A stretch of 64,000 bases of DNA from NCBI RefSeq assembly GCF_030547005.1, contig NZ_JAUOPN010000002.1, forward strand, positions 124,001 through 188,000, in the 5' to 3' direction. Numbering within the stretch: the first letter of the stretch is position 1; the number at the start of each line of letters is the position of its first letter. Below the pieces are notes generated by a model. The model had not been told where the DNA came from. It did not search any database and worked only from the letters and a program-made list of their open reading frames with translations. Both the position numbers and the translations under genes were made by a program. The DNA is from Maribacter sp. 1_MG-2023. Its GTDB lineage: Bacteria; Bacteroidota; Bacteroidia; Flavobacteriales; Flavobacteriaceae. Below are positions 27,573 through 36,332 of this stretch, piece after piece.

Positions 27573-28382
27573 CTATTCTAATACTGCACTGGAATTAAGG
27601 GTACGAACATCTTCTGTTTCTATTCTAGACAACTCTTTCAACTCTTCTTTTTCGAAAAGGGCTGGAAGTTCTTTTAACGGAGTACCTACGGGAGCTGTCC
27701 AATTAATGTAATCTTGAAAACGAATACCGTCTACAGTCCTCGGGTTATAAGCACTTCTAAAACGTACACCACCATCATTAGTGCTATAGCTGTACGCTAG
27801 ATAATTAATGTAGTTCGATTTTCTATTTACCCAATACATAAAAATATCATCGTGGTCTTTACCACCACCTTCTTTACCAAAAGTGACCCTTATAACATCA
27901 TAATCTTCACCCTTAATAACAGTTTCACCAACATTTTCTTTATGTACTGCCTTATCGTTTAGTTTATGTGGTAATGTAGCAAAATAGATAACCGAATTTA
28001 AAGCATTACTATGTATTGAAATATCCTTTTCAGAGAGGTCGACTATTTTGTCATTAATTGTTCTACTAAATGAACCGTTTTTAAAATTATCTTCAATTTT
28101 ATTGCCTAGACTATCCTTAAAATTAACACGATAATTAGATCCGTCAGCATTATTAAACATGTATACTTTATCTCTAAAAACAAATTCATAATTAGCACTA
28201 TCATATAAGCTTCCGCCGTGTGCTTTGATAGCATTTTGTACTATTGCCTCTGCGCTTTCCTTATCTAACTCTTGCGTAGATTTTTCACTCTGCCCTTCGC
28301 TATTGCCACGTTTATCAACATCTTTACAACCAACAACCGATAAAAAAATAATTCCGAAAACAATACTTAAAAACTTATTCAT
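27573..28382 (-). CDS. DUF6503-like lipoprotein
   Basis: 269 residues from ATG at 28382; an upstream start at 28430 would precede the signal peptide and is less likely. Lipobox VVGC with Cys near residue 19. A low-complexity charged linker leads to AEAIVQNAIKAHGGSLYDSANYEFVFRDK, the start pattern of DUF6503 periplasmic proteins, which look like the LolA/outer-membrane-lipoprotein carrier fold: helix plus long curved beta-sheet. The molecular role is unknown. It is upstream of and co-oriented with the mutase genes, but the gap of 106 bases with a promoter in it suggests a separate transcript. Confidence 0.7.
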   Translation of the reverse strand: MNKFLSIVFGIIFLSVVGCKDVDKRGNSEGQSEKSTQELDKESAEAIVQNAIKAHGGSLYDSANYEFVFRDKVYMFNNADGSNYRVNFKDSLGNKIEDNFKNGSFSRTINDKIVDLSEKDISIHSNALNSVIYFATLPHKLNDKAVHKENVGETVIKGEDYDVIRVTFGKEGGGKDHDDIFMYWVNRKSNYINYLAYSYSTNDGGVRFRSAYNPRTVDGIRFQDYINWTAPVGTPLKELPALFEKEELKELSRIETEDVRTLNSSAVLE

Positions 28383-28572
28383 ATTACAAAGGATAAAATT
28401 AAAAATGGATGATAAATATCTATTGAACACTTATTGATTTGAAAAAATAATAGTCGAACGAGATAGTAATACCTAACGCACCAAAGTTATTATATAAAAA
28501 AATGGCCAAGTAGGTAGATTATCATAATTAATGTTAATAAGAAACTGATTTTCAAATATAGAAGATTAGCTA

Positions 28573-28623
28573 TAAAAAGAAACCGCACTAACCATCATCT
28601 TGTGTTAATGGTTAGTGCGGTTT
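28573..28623 (-). terminator. Terminator of the YqaE/Pmp3-like gene
   Basis: AAACCGCACTAACCAT paired with ATGGTTAGTGCGGTTT (minus strand) around a 12-base loop, followed on the minus strand by TCTTTTTAT. Confidence 0.85.
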
Positions 28624-28671
28624 ACTTGTCTTTGCCCATATAATAATGATTAAGACTATATGTGATAATTG

Positions 28672-28827
28672 TTATTCTTGATTTACAACAAAAGCATGAA
28701 TTACACCTGGCAACCAAGCTAACATAGTTAGTAATATACTAATTAACAAAGTTGTACCAATACCGTGTTTAAGAAAAACAGCTAATGGTGGTAATAAAAT
28801 ATTTAAAATTATTGTGAGTAAAGACAT
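28672..28827 (-). CDS. YqaE/Pmp3-family small membrane protein
   Basis: 51 residues, too short for many gene finders, ATG at 28827 and stop at 28672. Two hydrophobic helices are separated by a short turn: the motif LLPPLAVFLKHG in the first and LLTMLAWLPGVIHAF in the second match the Pmp3/YqaE family exactly in layout. These proteolipids modulate membrane potential and are often stress-induced. A strong terminator follows. Single-gene transcript. Confidence 0.88.
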   Translation of the reverse strand: MSLLTIILNILLPPLAVFLKHGIGTTLLISILLTMLAWLPGVIHAFVVNQE

Positions 28828-28860
28828 TTTTTTAATTTTTAGGTTCACCCAAAAATATTA

Positions 28861-28885
28861 GAGTTAAGCCGTTTAGCTTAACTCC
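28861..28885 (-). terminator. Terminator of the receiver-protein gene
   Basis: GAGTTAAGC / GCTTAACTC with a six-base loop; T-rich on the minus strand (TAATATTTTT). It lies 48 bases beyond the stop of the receiver gene. Confidence 0.7.
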
Positions 28886-28932
28886 ATTCAATAGTATAAT
28901 GACCTAAAAACAATAACACACCTCTTTATAAT

Positions 28933-29349
28933 CTAATCTTTTCGTTCTTCTAATAGGCCTTCAATAATAGTTTTTAATCTATTTAAACCAATTGGTTTTA
29001 CAATATAATCTGAAATAGCACTTATTTTCTTTGCTCTTTCAATATCTACAGGATCCAAAGAAGATGACACCATGTATATAGTAATCTTTTTACCTACCCT
29101 AGGTCTGATTTTTACGTATTCTTCCATGAACTGAAATCCGTCCATTACTGGCATGTCTATATCCAAGAAAATAACATCTGGAAAAACAGAATCTTGATCA
29201 AGATTATCAAGCATAAAATCAATAGCCTCTTCACCATCTGAAAACACCATAATTTCCATAGGCAGTTTCGTCGATTCTAGTGTTTTTACCATTGTAAAAC
29301 GGTAAATGGAATCATCATCAACAATACATGTTTTTAAAACATTATTCAT
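28933..29349 (-). CDS. Stand-alone receiver protein (CheY/Rcp-like)
   Basis: 138 residues, a receiver domain only. Acidic pocket Asp11-Asp12, phosphoacceptor Asp63 in VIFLDIDMPVMDG, Ser/Thr in VSSSLD and Lys in YIVKPIG. No output domain is present, so it likely works by protein binding or phosphotransfer. The extended loop near 48-57 resembles the Rcp1 type often paired with PAS or phytochrome kinases. It follows the PAS kinase gene by 11 bases and is probably its cognate receiver. Confidence 0.9.
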   Translation of the reverse strand: MNNVLKTCIVDDDSIYRFTMVKTLESTKLPMEIMVFSDGEEAIDFMLDNLDQDSVFPDVIFLDIDMPVMDGFQFMEEYVKIRPRVGKKITIYMVSSSLDPVDIERAKKISAISDYIVKPIGLNRLKTIIEGLLEERKD

Positions 29350-29360
29350 AGTAAGCTTAA

Positions 29361-31667
29361 TTAAAATATTATTGTAAAAGTTGTACCAACATTGACTTCA
29401 CTTGTTGCGGTAATTGTACCACCCATAGCTTCAACTTGAGTTTTTGTCAAAAATAAACCAACACCTTTTGCATCTGGGTGTCTGTGAAAAACCTTGTTTA
29501 GTCCAAATAATTTGTGACCGTGTCTTTCAAGGTCAATACCCAAGCCATTGTCTTTAAATGTAATGATATTTCTACCATTCTTAACCTTAGATTTTACTAT
29601 TATTTCAGGCGCCCTGTCTTTTGCCTTATATTTTATGGCATTCCCTATTATATTCAGGAAAATGCTATCCATATATATTCTATTATAGGTAATAGTTGAA
29701 AGTTCTCTAAAATCTCCTTTTATAACAGCACCTGAAGTTAGAATTGAACCGCTTAATGTTTGGGTCGTATCTTCAAAAATATCATTTAAATCTACGCTTT
29801 CCAATTCTTCTTGAGCATCACTGATTTTAGTTTTTAATGCCTCTATCAACGAATTCAATGTTAATGTCAGTCGATTAATTACCGTATCGAACTTTTGAAA
29901 AATATCTAAACGTTCTCTTTCATCTTCGGTTAATTTATAAATCTCCATTAATGAGTTTAAATTGGCTACGGGAGCCCTTAGATTATGAGAAGTTATATGG
30001 GTGAAATCTGCCAATTGTTTATTTTGGTAAGAAAGTTTTTGCGCAACTATTTCTAATTCTTCTTTGGCTTCTATAATTTTCTGTTCGGCTTTTTTCGATT
30101 CCGTTACATCTTGACAAGTACCTATCATTTCTAATAATTCGCCCTTCTCGTTGCAGAACACTTTGGCCAAAATTTCGATTGTCTTTATATTTCCAGAGAA
30201 AGTTCTTACCCTATGCCTTAATTTTTGGAAGACTTTTGTTTCATTGGCATTTTCAAAATGTTTTAAGACCATTCCTCTATCCTCATCGAGGATCATATCA
30301 AAATATAATTTAAACGTTATTTTAATAGGCTCTATATGATAATCAAAAATAGAGTACAGATTATCTGACCATGAACCAATATCGTTATTGGGATCCCATT
30401 TCCAATGCCCAATTAAACTAATACGCTCTGCAAGATTCAACAGATCGTTCTTCTTTCTTAATTCATTCTTGACATCTTTTATTTTTGATATATCAGTCAC
30501 TACAGAGATAAATCCGTCATTTACACCTAGACTACTATTAATTGCCGTAATTGAAGTGAGGGTCGAAAACGTAGAACCATCCTTTCGACGAAACGTCCAT
30601 TGTCTGGTGTCGTTAATATTTTCATTACGATAATTATAATTTTCATCTTCTACAAAAGTATCCCCTCTAAATAACTTAGTAATATTATTTTTAAATTCAT
30701 CTAGTTCTTCTTTCATTAAATATAATTCAGGTTTCTTTAACCCTATTATTTCATCAGCTGTATACCCTAATAACTTTTCGGCACCTTTGTTAAAACGATT
30801 AATTATACCATTTACATCAGTTGTAATTACTGCTATTGCATCTGAGTTGAAAATAGCTTCTAATTCTGCATGTGCAACAGTTAATTTCTGCTCAGAAATC
30901 ATCGATGAAGTTATATCTTGCGTTATTCCAAAAATCTTTGTGGATACACCATTAGTTCTTTCGACTTTTCCAATAACTTTTATCCATCTATTGTTGCCCT
31001 TAGCTGTTTTAAGATTAAGATTTAAATTAACGGGAGTACCTATTTCTTGAGCTTCTTTAAGTGCCTCTCCGATTCTATTTCGACTTTCTTCATCTTCAAA
31101 GAAATCGAATCCAGAAGCGATTGTCGGCTCATAATCTAGAGGAACCTCATGAATTTCATACACCATATTACTCCAGGTTACTTTTTCTTGTACAAAATCT
31201 ATTTCCCAAGTACCAATTCGTGCAATTTCACTGGTGTCACTTAATATAGTATTAAACTTTCTTTCCTTTAACTCTTTCTCTTTCTGCTCTGTAATATCAC
31301 CAGTATGCATCATGAGTCCGCCAATTTCTCCTTCAGCATTATACCAGGGGCGAACATCCCAGTAAATCCATTGAGTTGTACCATCTGCTCTATAAAAAGG
31401 TGCTTCTTCACAAATGTTTATAGCACCTTTCAAACATTCTTGATGGTCCTTTTTCCAATCACCACCAATCTCAGGAAAAACATCATAGTGACAACGACCG
31501 ATTACATCTTGCTCATCTAATTTATAATCTTTTAACCAACGTTGAGATACGGCTAAGTAAACCATATCCTTATCCAACATAGCTATCGCTGTTGGAGTTT
31601 GTTCAATAAATATTTGATGATGGTTTTCTTGGAGCGCCGTATTGGATTGGTACTTATTCAATTTCAT
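29361..31667 (-). CDS. Multi-PAS histidine kinase
   Basis: 768 residues with no membrane segment, so cytoplasmic. Four PAS domains at about 15-135, 140-260, 265-400 and 405-525 (for example WIYWDVRPWYNAEGEIGGLM, and RRKDGSTFSTL with a VVTDISKIK end), then a dimerisation/phosphoacceptor region with HITSHNLRAPVANL (His near 555) and an ATPase region with NIIGNAIKYK, DNGLGIDLERHG and GVGLFLTKTQVEAMGG (about 650-768). All kinase boxes look intact. It precedes its likely partner receiver. The signal sensed is not visible. Confidence 0.92.
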   Translation of the reverse strand: MKLNKYQSNTALQENHHQIFIEQTPTAIAMLDKDMVYLAVSQRWLKDYKLDEQDVIGRCHYDVFPEIGGDWKKDHQECLKGAINICEEAPFYRADGTTQWIYWDVRPWYNAEGEIGGLMMHTGDITEQKEKELKERKFNTILSDTSEIARIGTWEIDFVQEKVTWSNMVYEIHEVPLDYEPTIASGFDFFEDEESRNRIGEALKEAQEIGTPVNLNLNLKTAKGNNRWIKVIGKVERTNGVSTKIFGITQDITSSMISEQKLTVAHAELEAIFNSDAIAVITTDVNGIINRFNKGAEKLLGYTADEIIGLKKPELYLMKEELDEFKNNITKLFRGDTFVEDENYNYRNENINDTRQWTFRRKDGSTFSTLTSITAINSSLGVNDGFISVVTDISKIKDVKNELRKKNDLLNLAERISLIGHWKWDPNNDIGSWSDNLYSIFDYHIEPIKITFKLYFDMILDEDRGMVLKHFENANETKVFQKLRHRVRTFSGNIKTIEILAKVFCNEKGELLEMIGTCQDVTESKKAEQKIIEAKEELEIVAQKLSYQNKQLADFTHITSHNLRAPVANLNSLMEIYKLTEDERERLDIFQKFDTVINRLTLTLNSLIEALKTKISDAQEELESVDLNDIFEDTTQTLSGSILTSGAVIKGDFRELSTITYNRIYMDSIFLNIIGNAIKYKAKDRAPEIIVKSKVKNGRNIITFKDNGLGIDLERHGHKLFGLNKVFHRHPDAKGVGLFLTKTQVEAMGGTITATSEVNVGTTFTIIF

Positions 31668-31781
31668 TATTTTAACAGGAATTTAAGCTAAAAATAATAA
31701 TAAAATACTGATATATAATGAAATATGAATATAACGAACCTTAAAAAGCTATAAATTTTTAATGGATAGGTTTTAAAATAA

Positions 31782-31964
31782 GGCAAAAAAAGTAATGTAT
31801 TTTTATTTACGCAAGATGGCTCTTTAGATTTTGAATTTTTCAGCTCCGATTTAGAAGGAGCTTATGAGGTTATCTTAAACGGTTTCAACAACTACGGGAA
31901 GCCATGATATGTTACAAGGAAAATTACGATGAACAGTGTTTACATAAATTACTAAGATGAGTTT
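31782..31964 (+). pseudogene. Remnant of a large secreted/TonB-linked protein gene (C-terminal end)
   Basis: A coding-like stretch within the 312-base gap after the kinase. One frame reads VFLFTQDGSLDFEFFSSDL then EGAYEVILNGFNNYGKP, then TGA at 31904-31906, then YVTRKITMNSVYINY. The pattern (strand, EFFSSDL, AYEVILNG, GKP) is like the last Ig-like strands of large Bacteroidota proteins with MG2 or carboxypeptidase-like domains. It lacks a start and has an internal stop and an upstream stop. This is an inference from pattern. Confidence 0.4.
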
Positions 31965-31979
31965 AAGTTATGTTAATCT

Positions 31980-33110
31980 TCACTTCAATAAATTAGCAAA
32001 ATTATAAGAAGCATTTACAAGATTTTCCCTGCTATTTGCCATCGCCTCGCTTAAAGTAGAAATGCCTCTTACTATTGAAGAAACATAGGCTAATCCGAAT
32101 TTTTTCTGTTGTGCTACGCTTATACTTACCGAGCCGCACAAGGCTGCAACAGGTATGTTTTTAGAAGATGCCGAAGTAACTACACCGTCTATTGTCTTAC
32201 CGGAAAGAGTTTGTTCATCTAGCTGACCTTCGCCGGTTATAATCCAGTCCGCATCTTTAATGGCGTTATCAAAATCTGCTAGTTCTTTTACTAAGTTATT
32301 CCCTGATGTTAATTCGCCATTTAGAAAAACAAGGGCTCCACCACCAACTCCGCCAGCTGCCCCTGCACCGCTTACTTTTTGTAAATCGATTTTATAGCGA
32401 TTTTTAATAATCTCGGCTAGGTTGCACAAACCTTGATTTAGATATATAATCTCATTTTCAGAAGCTCCCTTCTGTGCTCCATATATATAGGCCGCACCCT
32501 GTAACCCATAAAAAGGATTGGTTACATCGCAAGCAATTTTTACTTTTACCTCATCAAGTCTATTATGCCTATTAGAATCATCTATTGTTTTCACCTTTGA
32601 AAGGTTTTTACCGATAGGACTTAATTCTTGATCATTATCATCTAAAAAACGATAGCCTAAAGCATTTGTCATGCCCATACCACCATCGTTTGTAGCACTA
32701 CCACCGATACCCAAAATAATTTCTATAGCACCTTTCTCTAATGCATCATAAATTAATTCCCCAGTACCAGATGTGGTGGTTTCCATACAATTAAACTCAT
32801 CAACATTCAGCAGTTTTAATCCTGATGCTTCTGCCATCTCTATGTAGGCTATTTTGGTTTCATCAGAATATAAATAAGAAGCATTAATAGGTCTAAAAAG
32901 CGGGTCGTTTACAGTTACAGTAACCGTTTCTCCTTTTATATAATGCTTAGCGACTTCCATAGTACCATCACCACCATCAGCCAAAGGTCTTTTTATAATT
33001 TCGGCATCTTTGAAAACCATTTTAATACCTTCTTCTACCGCATCACAAAATTCGAATCCGGTTAAGGAGCCTTTAAACTTGTCTGGAGCTATTACAAATT
33101 TCATTGCCAT
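31980..33110 (-). CDS. Glycerate kinase (GarK/GlxK family, 2-phosphoglycerate type)
   Basis: 376 residues. It begins AMKFVIAPDKFKGSLTG, typical of the class I glycerate kinases, and continues with the glycine-rich nucleotide-binding motif ILGIGGSATNDGGMGM and GEGQLDEQTLSGK. Members phosphorylate D-glycerate to 2-phosphoglycerate. A start at 33104 (second Met) is equally possible. The gene is 4 bases from the symporter gene, so it is the last gene of a symporter/kinase unit, and glycerate is what a glycosylglycerate hydrolase would release. A remnant gene follows on the other strand. Confidence 0.92.
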   Translation of the reverse strand: MAMKFVIAPDKFKGSLTGFEFCDAVEEGIKMVFKDAEIIKRPLADGGDGTMEVAKHYIKGETVTVTVNDPLFRPINASYLYSDETKIAYIEMAEASGLKLLNVDEFNCMETTTSGTGELIYDALEKGAIEIILGIGGSATNDGGMGMTNALGYRFLDDNDQELSPIGKNLSKVKTIDDSNRHNRLDEVKVKIACDVTNPFYGLQGAAYIYGAQKGASENEIIYLNQGLCNLAEIIKNRYKIDLQKVSGAGAAGGVGGGALVFLNGELTSGNNLVKELADFDNAIKDADWIITGEGQLDEQTLSGKTIDGVVTSASSKNIPVAALCGSVSISVAQQKKFGLAYVSSIVRGISTLSEAMANSRENLVNASYNFANLLK

Positions 33111-33114
33111 AATT

Positions 33115-34719
33115 CTAGTTCAAAATATTAGGTAATGAAATACTGAACAGTACAATTATTACAAAATATCCTAATAATATTGCCACCTCTTTTTTACCCG
33201 AATAATAAGTTACCTCTAGCCCTTCGTTCACTTTTCTTTTTACGGTATAACTAACTGCAAGAGCAACTAATATTGTCACCAAACAACCTAAGGCATTCCA
33301 CCAGAACCAAAATATTTGTGGCACGTATAACCATAAATAAATATTGAACAACACCCCTACTACGATACCGATATTAGCACCAAGTGCATGTGTTTTCTTA
33401 GTAAGAATTGCCAAAATAAAAGCTGCTAAAATAGGGCCGTAAAACACAGAACTTATCTTATTAATTACTTCTATAACCGTACCTTCTATATTACCAGCAA
33501 AAAATGCAAAGAACAGGCATACCAGACCCCAAAATATGGACAACAATTTTGAATAGGTCATGTATTTTTTATCGGGCATATTAGGATTAAATCTTTTTAC
33601 AAAATCTTCCATTGTTACAGCCGATAATGAATTAACCGTTGAACTCAACGTAGACATTGCTGCCGACATAATAGCCACGATCAATATACCGATAACACCA
33701 TTAGGTAAATATTTAATAATAAATACAGGCACCATTAAATCTGCCTTTTTACCGGCTAGAGAGCCAATATTGGCTTGATACACCGTTTCCATCTGTTCTT
33801 GAAAAGTTACATCTTGCATTAATAATGTACCCAGTACAAGCCCCATAATACAATAGGTCAATGTAAAGGGAAAACGAAGGAGTCCGTTTGCCATCATCAA
33901 TTTTTTCAGGTTAGACATGCTACTAGATGATAACAATCGCTGCGACTGAGTCTGATCTGTACCGTAATAAGAGGCATAAAGAAAAAATCCGCCGATTACC
34001 ATGGGCCAAAACCCGAATTCATCATTTCCATCAGCATTATTAAATCCCCATTTACTAAAATCTACAGCAGTAATTCTATCGGTATCAACATGGGTAAGAA
34101 AATTATCTACTCCGCCAAGCTCACTAAATCCGAAATAAAGACAAATGATAATACCTATAAACAGGATACTCATTTGAATAACATCTCCCCAAATCACCGC
34201 TTTCATTCCGCCTTGAAAAGAATAAACCATGGTTATGAGACCAATAATTAAAATAGAAATCCAAAACTCTAATCCGATAGTAGCTTGTAAAATTAACGCC
34301 ATGGTATACACCATAACACCTGTAGCTACCGATCTACTAATTTGAAAAACAAAGCTTATCAATAATCGAGAAGAAGCGTCGAATCGTGTTTCTAAATATT
34401 CATAAACACTAACTATACCTGATTTATATAACGTTGGTAACACTGCAATTAATAAAAATGCCATAGCCAAGGGCACACCTAACTCATAGGTAAGCCATTG
34501 CATACCACCACCTTCTTTTAGACCTACAAATGCAGGTGCGGAAATAAAGCTTATAGCAGATAATTGGGTTGCCATTGCTGATAAACTTAAAGGCAACCAT
34601 GATGTTTTACGACCACCTAAAAAGTAATCACCACCCGTGTTATTATCCTTGAACATAAAGCCCAATCCTAAAAAACCCACTAGGTAAACGACAATAATAA
34701 TGTAATCTACATAATTCAT
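33115..34719 (-). CDS. Na+/solute symporter (SSS family)
   Basis: 534 residues with about 13-14 membrane helices. It begins with the SSS start MNYVDYIIIVVYLVGFLGLG, then the conserved GGRKTSWLPLSLSAMATQLSAISFI segment, and QRLLSSSSM later, all of the SGLT/SSS family. The substrate is not readable; context suggests an anionic glycosylated glycerate or a released sugar. Preceded by a 28-codon micro-ORF that resembles its own first helix, with three bases between. Followed by a glycerate kinase at 4 bases. Confidence 0.9.
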   Translation of the reverse strand: MNYVDYIIIVVYLVGFLGLGFMFKDNNTGGDYFLGGRKTSWLPLSLSAMATQLSAISFISAPAFVGLKEGGGMQWLTYELGVPLAMAFLLIAVLPTLYKSGIVSVYEYLETRFDASSRLLISFVFQISRSVATGVMVYTMALILQATIGLEFWISILIIGLITMVYSFQGGMKAVIWGDVIQMSILFIGIIICLYFGFSELGGVDNFLTHVDTDRITAVDFSKWGFNNADGNDEFGFWPMVIGGFFLYASYYGTDQTQSQRLLSSSSMSNLKKLMMANGLLRFPFTLTYCIMGLVLGTLLMQDVTFQEQMETVYQANIGSLAGKKADLMVPVFIIKYLPNGVIGILIVAIMSAAMSTLSSTVNSLSAVTMEDFVKRFNPNMPDKKYMTYSKLLSIFWGLVCLFFAFFAGNIEGTVIEVINKISSVFYGPILAAFILAILTKKTHALGANIGIVVGVLFNIYLWLYVPQIFWFWWNALGCLVTILVALAVSYTVKRKVNEGLEVTYYSGKKEVAILLGYFVIIVLFSISLPNILN

Positions 34720-34722
34720 ATC

Positions 34723-34809
34723 CTAGTTTTTATTTTTTTTAATCAAAAGCCCTACTCCTAAAATACCCATTATATAAAATCCGATTAAAAAATAGTCAAT
34801 GTAATTCAT
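34723..34809 (-). CDS. 28-residue micro-ORF resembling the first helix of the neighbouring symporter
   Basis: ATG at 34809, stop at 34723-34725, three bases before the symporter start. The peptide MNYIDYFLIGFYIMGILGVG plus LLIKKNKN shares 13 of 26 residues with the first 26 of the symporter (both begin MNY-DY, then a hydrophobic helix with Y, G, LG-G and a final K-N). It is too short for most gene finders. It may be a co-translated leader, an accessory helix, or the relic of a duplicated symporter gene. Confidence 0.6.
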   Translation of the reverse strand: MNYIDYFLIGFYIMGILGVGLLIKKNKN

Positions 34810-34840
34810 TTTTAAACCTTTAAATTTTTTATAAAAATCA

Positions 34841-36154
34841 CTATGGTGTATTCACCATATCAATAAACAAAGCTGCACTCCATGAAAAATTATTGCCGCC
34901 ATAACCAGGCGTGTTTTCTTCACCAGTATCTTTTCTACAATCAAAATATTCGTAGAAGCCATATTTCTCTATAAGCTCAATACTATCGTGCTTCATGCGT
35001 GCTGCAACATCTGCAAATCCATAATTTTTAAGTCCTAGAAAAAGCATCCAGTTCATATTGATCCAAACAGGACCTCTCCAGTATTTTTTAGGATTAAATC
35101 GATCATTTGTAGGATCAAAAGAAGCACAAAGGTATTTATCGTCTCCTCCAAACTTATCCATCATAGTTTTTACTAAAACCTTCGCTCTTTCTGGAGAAGG
35201 GATGTTTGCAAACAATGGAGAAAAAGATGAAGATGTTATATGCCTAATAGGTTTTTCATTTCTTAAATCGTAATGCACATAAGCACCTAATTCAGCATCA
35301 AATAATTTATTATTAAAGCTTTCAATGCTTTTCGATTGCCATTTTAAAATGGTCTTAATTTTATCTTCATTTCCACCAATCATAATATACATATCAACTA
35401 ATGCCTGATTAGATTTAATTAACATGGCATTGAACAAAGGATCTTGAACCAAAAAGGGTGAAAGCTCCGCTATTTTAGCATCATCATAATTGTTTGCCTT
35501 GGCAATATCTATGATATGTAAATAGTGATCGTATTCTCTTTTAGTCGGGCGCTGAGATGCATCTACATGTGTAGTATCTTTTCGAACAAAAGTATATTCT
35601 GGCGGATTCATCGTTTTCCAGATATCATCCCAAACAGGAGAATTATCTGTACCAGATTCCCAGTTGTGATAGATATACACCAAACCTTCATCTTGTGGAT
35701 CTCTATTTGAATAGAAGTAAGCGTGATTTTCATAGACCTTATCAATTTCTTCTTTGATAAAGTTTAGCATATCTTCTTTATCGTCTGCAATACGATACAT
35801 TTCTTGCAGTACAAAACCCGTTACCGGTGGCTGCGTCATGCCCGTAGATCTATACTTTTTTGAAGATAATGGGTGTAATTCAGATTGATGAAAATCTGCC
35901 CCAGGAAAATAAGAATCGTTCTCTGTATGAAAAACGATATGCGGTATAAAACCATTACCCCACTGTGCATCAAGTAAAGTTCTCATTTCAGTTTTTGCTT
36001 TTTCAACATCGTAATGAGCAAAACCTATAGCAATAAATCCAGAATCCCACTTCCATTGAAAAGGATATAAACCTGCACTAGGTATAGTAAAACCACCTTC
36101 TTGAAAATTTGCATCTAATACTGCAATTGCTTTTTTATATAATTCTTCCTTCAT
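34841..36154 (-). CDS. GH63-like glycosidase, probable glycosylglycerate hydrolase
   Basis: 437 residues from ATG at 36154; an upstream start at 36208 would add 18 residues without a signal peptide. All-helical (alpha/alpha)6 barrel pattern with no signal peptide, so cytoplasmic. NWESGTDNSP around Asp170 matches the general acid of GH63/GH37 enzymes, and GEENTPGYGGNNFSW near the C-terminus (Glu412/413) matches the second catalytic carboxylate. Its length (about 435) and these positions resemble the small GH63 mannosylglycerate/glucosylglycerate hydrolases, for which the paired residues are Asp182 and Glu396 in Thermus. A glycerate kinase in the same operon supports this. Alternatives: trehalase or alpha-mannosidase-like. 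Confidence 0.78.
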   Translation of the reverse strand: MKEELYKKAIAVLDANFQEGGFTIPSAGLYPFQWKWDSGFIAIGFAHYDVEKAKTEMRTLLDAQWGNGFIPHIVFHTENDSYFPGADFHQSELHPLSSKKYRSTGMTQPPVTGFVLQEMYRIADDKEDMLNFIKEEIDKVYENHAYFYSNRDPQDEGLVYIYHNWESGTDNSPVWDDIWKTMNPPEYTFVRKDTTHVDASQRPTKREYDHYLHIIDIAKANNYDDAKIAELSPFLVQDPLFNAMLIKSNQALVDMYIMIGGNEDKIKTILKWQSKSIESFNNKLFDAELGAYVHYDLRNEKPIRHITSSSFSPLFANIPSPERAKVLVKTMMDKFGGDDKYLCASFDPTNDRFNPKKYWRGPVWINMNWMLFLGLKNYGFADVAARMKHDSIELIEKYGFYEYFDCRKDTGEENTPGYGGNNFSWSAALFIDMVNTP

Positions 36155-36239
36155 ATTATCTAGTAAATAACCTTGGGACAAGCCCGCAAGGCATTGAATT
36201 GAAAACATAATTAATATTTCGACGCAAGCGTCTGAACAT

Positions 36240-36262
36240 TTAAATCTCGATTATCGAGTAAA
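36240..36262 (+). repeat. Palindrome-centred repeat, copy 1
   Basis: A 23-base sequence with CTCGATTATCGAG at its core (36246-36258). An identical copy lies inverted at 43316-43338. It is between the receptor gene stop and the glycosidase gene. Confidence 0.75.
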
Positions 36263-36296
36263 AAAACACATTGGCAATTCTCCAACCACCAATGTG
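36259..36296 (-). terminator. Terminator of the TonB-dependent receptor gene
   Basis: CACATTGG / CCAATGTG (36267-36274 and 36289-36296) with a 14-base loop; the A-run at 36260-36266 gives a T-tract on the minus strand. It would separate the receptor transcript from the downstream glycosidase genes, or make their read-through partial. Confidence 0.75.
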
Positions 36297-36332
36297 CTTA
36301 TCAAATAAACTTAAACTAACAACAAATACTTT

